A DNA stretch of 9,852 nucleotides from CAYLPT01 sp964385645 (GTDB lineage Bacteria > Armatimonadota > Hebobacteria > Hebobacterales > Hebobacteraceae), in the NCBI GenBank assembly GCA_964385645.1, contig CAYLPT010000041.1, forward strand, positions 1-9,852, written 5' to 3'. The notes below the pieces were generated by a model that saw nothing but the letters and a program-made list of their open reading frames with translations, searched no databases and was not told where the DNA came from. The position numbers and the translations under genes were made by a program. Below are positions 5,937 to 9,852 of this stretch, piece after piece (positions within the stretch are counted from its first letter, which is position 1; each line of letters begins with the position of its first letter).

Positions 5937-6863
5937 GTGTTCCAGCCGCCCGCCGAGACCGCGAAGGCGCTCGCCGACGCGGGGGAGGTGAAGGCGAGGC
6001 TCCCCCTGGGGCGCATGTTCCTGCTGGGTGTGCTCGCCGGGGCCTACATCGGCTTCGGCGCCCACCTGGCGACGACGGTGGCCACCGGCGAGTGGCCCGT
6101 GTGGGGCCTCCGGCAGCTCGCCGTCGGCGCCTCCTTCAGCGTCGGTCTTATGCTCGTGGTGTTTGCGGGCGCGGAGCTCTTCACGGGTAACAACCTGATG
6201 ACCGTGGCCCTCTGCTCCGCGCGCATCGGGGTGGGCGGGCTGCTGCGCAATTGGGCCGTCGTGTACGCAGGCAACCTGGTCGGCTCGGTGGCGCTCGCCT
6301 ACATCATCGCCCGCGGCTCCGGGCTGCTGGCCGGGCCGGTGGGAGGCGCCGCGCTCGGCATCGCGGCCGCCAAGACAAACGGCGCCGCCATCGAGGGGAT
6401 CAGCCACAACCTCGCCTTCTTCTTCCGCGGCATCGCCTGCAACTGGCTGGTCTGCCTCGCCGTGCTCATGGCCACCGCCTCGCGCTCCGCGACCGGCAAG
6501 GTTCTGGGCATCTTCTTCCCCATCATGGCCTTCGTCGCCTCCGGCTTCGAGCACTCGGTCGCCAACATGTACTTCATCCCCGCCGGGATCTTCGCCCGGG
6601 GCTTCGCCGCCGCCCGGGAGGCCTCCGGGCTCGGGGCCGCCCAGTTGGCGGCCGTGAACTGGGCCTCCATGTGGACTCAGAACCTGATCGCGGTGACCGC
6701 CGGCAACATCGTGGGAGGCGGCGTCTTCGTCGGCGTGGCGCACTACCTCGCCAACCTCTATCGTGTCGAGCCGGCCGAGCGCCGACCGGTCTTCGCCCTC
6801 CCGCGGCTGCGCCCCACTCGCCGGGCGCAGCCCGCCGAGGTGCAGGCCGCCCCCCGCAGCTAG
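5937..6863 (+). CDS. Formate/nitrite transporter (FNT) family channel
   Basis: FNT proteins are pentameric inner-membrane channels for small monovalent anions (formate, nitrite, hydrosulfide). The product has the expected series of hydrophobic segments, FAGAELFTGN after the second one, the family signature GIACNWLVCLA, and GFEHSVANMYFIPAGI containing the conserved central pore histidine (His206 here). A charged Arg/Pro-rich C-terminal tail of about 30 residues is probably cytoplasmic. I chose GTG 5937 because a long GAGGAGGAGG (5925-5934) precedes it at good spacing and the protein then begins FQPPAETAKALADAG, as FNT proteins usually do. An in-frame GTG at 5913 would add 8 residues but has a weaker site. 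The substrate cannot be told from sequence. Nearby folate genes make formate tempting, but they form a separate transcription unit. Confidence 0.92.
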   Translation: MFQPPAETAKALADAGEVKARLPLGRMFLLGVLAGAYIGFGAHLATTVATGEWPVWGLRQLAVGASFSVGLMLVVFAGAELFTGNNLMTVALCSARIGVGGLLRNWAVVYAGNLVGSVALAYIIARGSGLLAGPVGGAALGIAAAKTNGAAIEGISHNLAFFFRGIACNWLVCLAVLMATASRSATGKVLGIFFPIMAFVASGFEHSVANMYFIPAGIFARGFAAAREASGLGAAQLAAVNWASMWTQNLIAVTAGNIVGGGVFVGVAHYLANLYRVEPAERRPVFALPRLRPTRRAQPAEVQAAPRS

Positions 6864-6976
6864 CCCGCGCTCTCGGGACTGCTGACCGTCTCCCCCCTTG
6901 CCCCGAGGCGCCACACCGCGCCTCCTGGCCCGTCCCCGGAGAGGACGCCGCCCGGCGGCGCAGAAGCCAGGGCGGA

Positions 6977-6991
6977 GCCGCCTTCGGCGGC
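6977..6991 (+). promoter_or_regulatory. GC hairpin just before the creatininase Shine-Dalgarno site
   Basis: GCCGCC (6977-6982) and GGCGGC (6986-6991) form a perfect 6-bp stem with a TTC loop. It ends two bases before AGAGGAG (6993-6999). The position mirrors the hairpin before the sensor kinase. No T tract follows. In GC-rich DNA short stems of this kind arise often, so significance is uncertain. Confidence 0.3.
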
Positions 6992-7004
6992 GAGAGGAGC
7001 GGGG

Positions 7005-7415
7005 ATGGACAACCACCTGCCGCGGTCGGTGCAGATGCAGTTCCTGCGGCCTCGCCAGCTTGAGCGGGCCGCGCGTGACTTCCCCGTGGTATACGTCCCC
7101 TTCGGGCTCATCGAGTGGCACGGCCCCCACCTTCCCCTCGGGAACGACGCGCTCAAGGCCCACGCCATCCTTGTGAAGTGCGCCCAGAAGCATGGCGGCG
7201 TCGTCTACCCACCGGTGTACTTCCACGAGGGCTTCGACCAGAGCCACCTGGTGCCGGTCCTCACCGATCTCTTCGAGCGCCTCAAGCGCACCGGCTTCCG
7301 CGTCATCATCGGCGTCTCGGGCCACAACGTGGAGGCGCAGATCGAGATGATCGAGCGCGCCCTCGCCCCCGTGATCGCCGACGGCAAGGCGGCCGGCGTC
7401 GGCCTGTGGGGGTGA
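7005..7415 (+). CDS. Creatininase-family amidohydrolase, N-terminal part (frame ends at a TGA after a G run)
   Basis: This family holds dinuclear-metal hydrolases acting on cyclic or linear amides (creatinine, formamidopyrimidines, the mycofactocin peptide). Residues 33-49 read FGLIEWHGPHLPLGNDA; Glu37, His39 and Asp48 have exactly the E-x-H...D spacing of the metal ligands in creatininase (E34, H36, D45). SGHNVEAQ with His107 matches the family's next metal-ligand region. ATG 7005 has AGAGGAG (6993-6999) upstream. The frame ends after 136 residues at TGA 7413-7415, directly after GGGGG (7408-7412), yet the rest of the domain continues without a gap in the -1 frame. Read across, the product would be about 242 residues, a normal family length. 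Causes may be a sequencing or assembly error, a recent mutation, or -1 slippage of the GGG codon at the stop. The real substrate is unknown. Confidence 0.82.
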   Translation: MDNHLPRSVQMQFLRPRQLERAARDFPVVYVPFGLIEWHGPHLPLGNDALKAHAILVKCAQKHGGVVYPPVYFHEGFDQSHLVPVLTDLFERLKRTGFRVIIGVSGHNVEAQIEMIERALAPVIADGKAAGVGLWG

Positions 7416-7732
7416 CCCTGAGCTGGCGCCCGGAGTCGGAGACCGACCACGCCGCGAAGTGGGAGACCTCCAACATGATGCACTTCTACCCCGACCTGGT
7501 GGACATGGCCGAGCTCGGCGACGAGCCCTTCGCCCTCGACATGAGCCCGCCCTTCGGCATTGGCGGGCTCGACCCGCGCGAGCACGCCTCGGCCGCCGTG
7601 GGCGAGCGCAATGCCGAGCTGGCGGCCGACGCCATCGGCCGCAAGGCGCGCGAGCTCCTCCAGTCGCTGCCGGAGGGAGAGCGCTCCTTCGCCCTTCCGG
7701 CGATAACGCCGGATCGCTGGTGGCTGATCTAG
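7412..7732 (+). pseudogene. Creatininase-family amidohydrolase, C-terminal part (shifted frame)
   Basis: This frame continues the creatininase domain: ETDHAAKWETSNMMHFYPDL matches the family's DHAGxxETS region, which carries conserved active-site residues. DMSPPFGIGGLDPREHASAA and a closing helix (ELAADAIGRKARELLQSL) then reach a stop at 7730-7732. Upstream of 7412 the same frame gives Arg/Pro-rich noise, so the domain switch falls at the G run. A GTG at 7412-7414 overlaps the TGA of the first part, so separate translation of a 106-residue half by termination-reinitiation is possible but unproven. No strong Shine-Dalgarno precedes it. Good conservation on both sides of the break argues for an intact gene with a one-base error, a very recent lesion or recoding, not an old decayed gene. 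Confidence 0.72.
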
Positions 7733-7774
7733 CCCGGTCGGTCTGCTCCATCCACCCACTCAGGAGGAGGCGTC

Positions 7775-8554
7775 GTGCGCATCAATCAATCGGTCTGTTA
7801 CCCGATGCTCAAGCCCGAGGATATGTCGCTCGGGGAGCTGTTCCAGGCGGTCGCCGAGATCGGCTACCCGGCCGTCGAGATGTGGGGCCGCGGCCCCGAC
7901 TTCGACGAGGTCGTCGGCCTCGCCCGGGAGCACGGGCTCGTCGTCGCCAGTATGGTAGGCCACAGCTCCCTCGGCGAGGGGCTGAACGCGCGCGAGCACC
8001 ACGACCGCATCGAGGACGAGCTTTGCGAGTCCATCTCCCTGGCCGCCGCCAACGGCGTCCCCGGGCTCATCTGCCTCAGCGGCAACCGGGTGCCCGGGAG
8101 GAGCGAGCAGGAGGCCATCGAGACCACCGCCGAGGGGCTGCGCCGTGTCGCGCCCTATGCCGAGGAGCGCGGCGTGAACCTGAACCTCGAGCTCCTCAAC
8201 TCCAAGGTGGATCACCCCGGCTACAACTGCGACCACACGAGCTGGGGCGTGGCGGTGTGCGAGCTCGTGGACAGCCCGCGCGTCAAGCTGCTCTACGACA
8301 TCTACCACATGCAGATCATGGAGGGCGACGTCATCCGCACCATCCAGCAGCATATCCAGTGGATCGGCCACTTCCACACCGCGGGCAACCCCGGCCGGCG
8401 GGACTTCGACGACACCCAGGAGCTCAACTACGCCGGCATCTGCGCGGCCATCGCCGCCACCGGCTACGACCTCTACGTGGGCCACGAGTTCCGCCCCAAG
8501 GGAGACCTCATCGCGGCCCTCCGGCAGGCCTTCGCCATCTGCGACCAGGGGTAG
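7775..8554 (+). CDS. Sugar isomerase/epimerase-like TIM barrel, hydroxypyruvate-isomerase-like
   Basis: The 259-residue protein belongs to the xylose-isomerase-like TIM-barrel superfamily (AP endonuclease family 2). It most resembles hydroxypyruvate or 2-oxo-tetronate isomerases (Hyi/OtnI). Four metal/active-site positions are visible on the barrel strands: Glu139 (NLELLNSK), Asp175 with His178 (LLYDIYHMQIMEGD, a close match to the Hyi signature), His199/His201 (IGHFHTAGNPGRRD) and Glu238 (VGHEFRPKGD). It should bind a divalent metal and interconvert a small ketose/aldose or keto acid in the cytoplasm. The GTG start has CAGGAGGAGG (7761-7770) just upstream. It lies 42 bases after the creatininase gene and 42 bases before the reductase-like gene, suggesting one operon. 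The substrate is unknown; other isomerases or epimerases of this superfamily are possible. Confidence 0.85.
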   Translation: MRINQSVCYPMLKPEDMSLGELFQAVAEIGYPAVEMWGRGPDFDEVVGLAREHGLVVASMVGHSSLGEGLNAREHHDRIEDELCESISLAAANGVPGLICLSGNRVPGRSEQEAIETTAEGLRRVAPYAEERGVNLNLELLNSKVDHPGYNCDHTSWGVAVCELVDSPRVKLLYDIYHMQIMEGDVIRTIQQHIQWIGHFHTAGNPGRRDFDDTQELNYAGICAAIAATGYDLYVGHEFRPKGDLIAALRQAFAICDQG

Positions 8555-8596
8555 CCGCACGCCGGCCCCCCCGCACCATGACAGGGAGACATACCT

Positions 8597-9436
8597 ATGA
8601 GCGATTTCCCCCGCACCACCGTCGGCGGCGTGTCCGTGCCCAGGCTCGTATGCGGCAGCAACTGGATGCTCGGCTTCTCGCACACCTCGAAGGCGCAGGA
8701 TGAGTTCATCAAGGAGCGCTTCGACACCCCAGCCAAGATCGCCGACATCATCGAGGTCTTCGCGCGCCACGGGTGCAACGCCTTCATGAGCCCAGTCAGC
8801 GACTTCATCGCCGAGGCGATCCGGCAGGCCGAGCAGCGCGTCGGCGTCGAGATCATCTGGTTCGCCACCCCCTCCTACCCCGAGGAGCCGCTCGACGACC
8901 CCTGGGCGGTCGCCGTCGAGCGCACCAGAGCCCTCGGCGCGCAGTTCTGTCTCCCCCACCAGACCGTCACCGACCGCCTCCTCGACCGCCTCAACACCCG
9001 CCTCCACCCTCGGCTGGTGGATCACCTCCGCTGTGTGCGTGAGGCCGGCATGATCCCCGGCCTCAGCAGCCACGCCCCGGAGGCGATCGTGTGCGCCGAC
9101 GCCTCCGACGCCGACGTCGAGACCTACATCCAGCCCTACAATGCCGCCGGCTTCCTCTGCCAGCTCGAGACCGACTGGCTCCAGCGCATCTTCTGGCGGG
9201 CCAAGAAGCCCGTCCTGACTATCAAGCCCCTCGCCGCAGGCCGCCTCCACCCCCTCACCGGCCTGAGCTTCGTCTGGAGCACCCTGCGCGAGCGCGACCT
9301 GGTGACTGTGGGCACCATGACCACCTACGAGGCCGAGGAGGTCATCGAGATCAGCCGCGCCTGCCTCGAGCGCCGCCCGCCCAACCTCGACCTGCAGTTC
9401 ACCCGGAGCAAGCGCGGGCTCCTCGCGCCCGACTGA
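8597..9436 (+). CDS. Aldo/keto-reductase-like TIM-barrel protein, probably catalytically divergent
   Basis: The 279-residue product has faint but ordered aldo/keto reductase landmarks: VGGVSVPRLVCGSN near the N-terminus, a PGLSSHAPEAI segment (His159) like the AKR strand 6 region, IKPLAAGRL (209-217) like the AKR strand 7 motif, and VGTMTTYEAEEVIE near the end like the cofactor-binding tail. The usual catalytic Asp and Tyr of the DxAxxYGxSE segment are not seen; the matching stretch reads GCNAFMSPVSDFIAEAI. It may therefore be a lyase, isomerase or binding protein on an AKR-like barrel, or use other residues. GGGAGA (8584-8589) lies 7 bases before the ATG. It closes the creatininase/isomerase cluster. 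The fold is a moderate inference and the function is unknown. Confidence 0.7.
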   Translation: MSDFPRTTVGGVSVPRLVCGSNWMLGFSHTSKAQDEFIKERFDTPAKIADIIEVFARHGCNAFMSPVSDFIAEAIRQAEQRVGVEIIWFATPSYPEEPLDDPWAVAVERTRALGAQFCLPHQTVTDRLLDRLNTRLHPRLVDHLRCVREAGMIPGLSSHAPEAIVCADASDADVETYIQPYNAAGFLCQLETDWLQRIFWRAKKPVLTIKPLAAGRLHPLTGLSFVWSTLRERDLVTVGTMTTYEAEEVIEISRACLERRPPNLDLQFTRSKRGLLAPD

Positions 9437-9445
9437 CCACCCGCC

Positions 9446-9470
9446 CCGGGCCGCAAGGCGCGGCGCCCGG
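9446..9470 (+). other. GC hairpin between the reductase-like gene and the ABC transporter gene
   Basis: CCGGGC (9446-9451) and GCCCGG (9465-9470) are complementary, and an alternative inner stem GCCGC/GCGGC (9450-9454 with 9460-9464) is also possible. It fills most of the 47-base spacer. No T tract follows, so terminator function is not shown. Confidence 0.3.
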
Positions 9471-9483
9471 ATGGGGGCCCACC

Positions 9484-9852
<369 letters not shown>

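Noticed and set aside
852..6863. Formate-folate functional unit linking the cyclo-ligase/folB genes with the FNT channel
   Set aside because: The two groups are separated by the two-component genes and their own candidate promoters, no formate-THF ligase is present, and the channel's substrate is unknown.
5295..7751. Minus-strand open frame of 818 codons opposite the miniprotein, FNT and creatininase genes
   Set aside because: Arg/Gly/Ala-rich shadow with no recognisable domain, crossing several well-supported plus-strand genes and spacers.
7760..9250. Minus-strand open frame of 496 codons opposite the isomerase and reductase-like genes
   Set aside because: Its composition mirrors the plus-strand codons; no motif and no credible ribosome site were seen.

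Overview
The window is a GC-rich (roughly 70% by eye) bacterial chromosome segment with tightly packed genes. One gene, cut by the left edge, is on the minus strand. Everything else reads on the plus strand. No rRNA, tRNA, transposase, phage gene, integron or CRISPR array was seen, and there is no gene-free stretch over 300 bases. The bacterial-type gatB, the NarL/LuxR two-component pair, the creatininase-fold plus TIM-barrel sugar-isomerase cluster, and a lipoprotein with glycine/methionine repeats would fit an uncultured Planctomycetota, Armatimonadota or similar lineage. That placement is a low-confidence inference.

Layout. (1) 1-678, minus: a lipoprotein of unknown function, cut by the left edge, with GPGMRG repeats in its tail. 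(2) 679-851: a divergent spacer with a good sigma70-like promoter (809-837) that would start transcription only a few bases before the next gene. (3) 852-3273: a translationally coupled run of 5-formyltetrahydrofolate cyclo-ligase, folB and gatB, joined by ATGA overlaps. (4) 3328-5420: a NarL-type sensor kinase and its LuxR-family response regulator, also joined by an ATGA overlap. A strong GC hairpin touches the kinase's Shine-Dalgarno sequence. (5) 5421-5678: a 258-base spacer with a possible terminator, a cluster of inverted and direct repeats and a candidate promoter. (6) 5679-6863: a six-cysteine zinc-ribbon miniprotein and a formate/nitrite (FNT) family channel. (7) 7005-9436: a creatininase-family amidohydrolase broken by a one-base frameshift in a G run, a hydroxypyruvate-isomerase-like TIM barrel, and an aldo/keto-reductase-like protein that seems to lack the classic catalytic residues. 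(8) 9484-9852: the start of an ABC transporter ATPase, cut by the right edge.

How the genes may work together. Region 3 is housekeeping: folate one-carbon supply and amidation of mischarged tRNA. Region 4 may sense an extracytoplasmic signal and could control the divided promoter region before the FNT gene, though nothing proves that link. Region 7 looks like a small catabolic cassette for an unknown carbohydrate or amide substrate. It is the best candidate here for undescribed biochemistry. I see no clear sign of a wholly new molecular system such as a new defence or retroelement system. The most useful leads are the creatininase frameshift, the degenerate reductase in the cassette, the hairpins touching Shine-Dalgarno sites, and the repeat cluster before the FNT operon.
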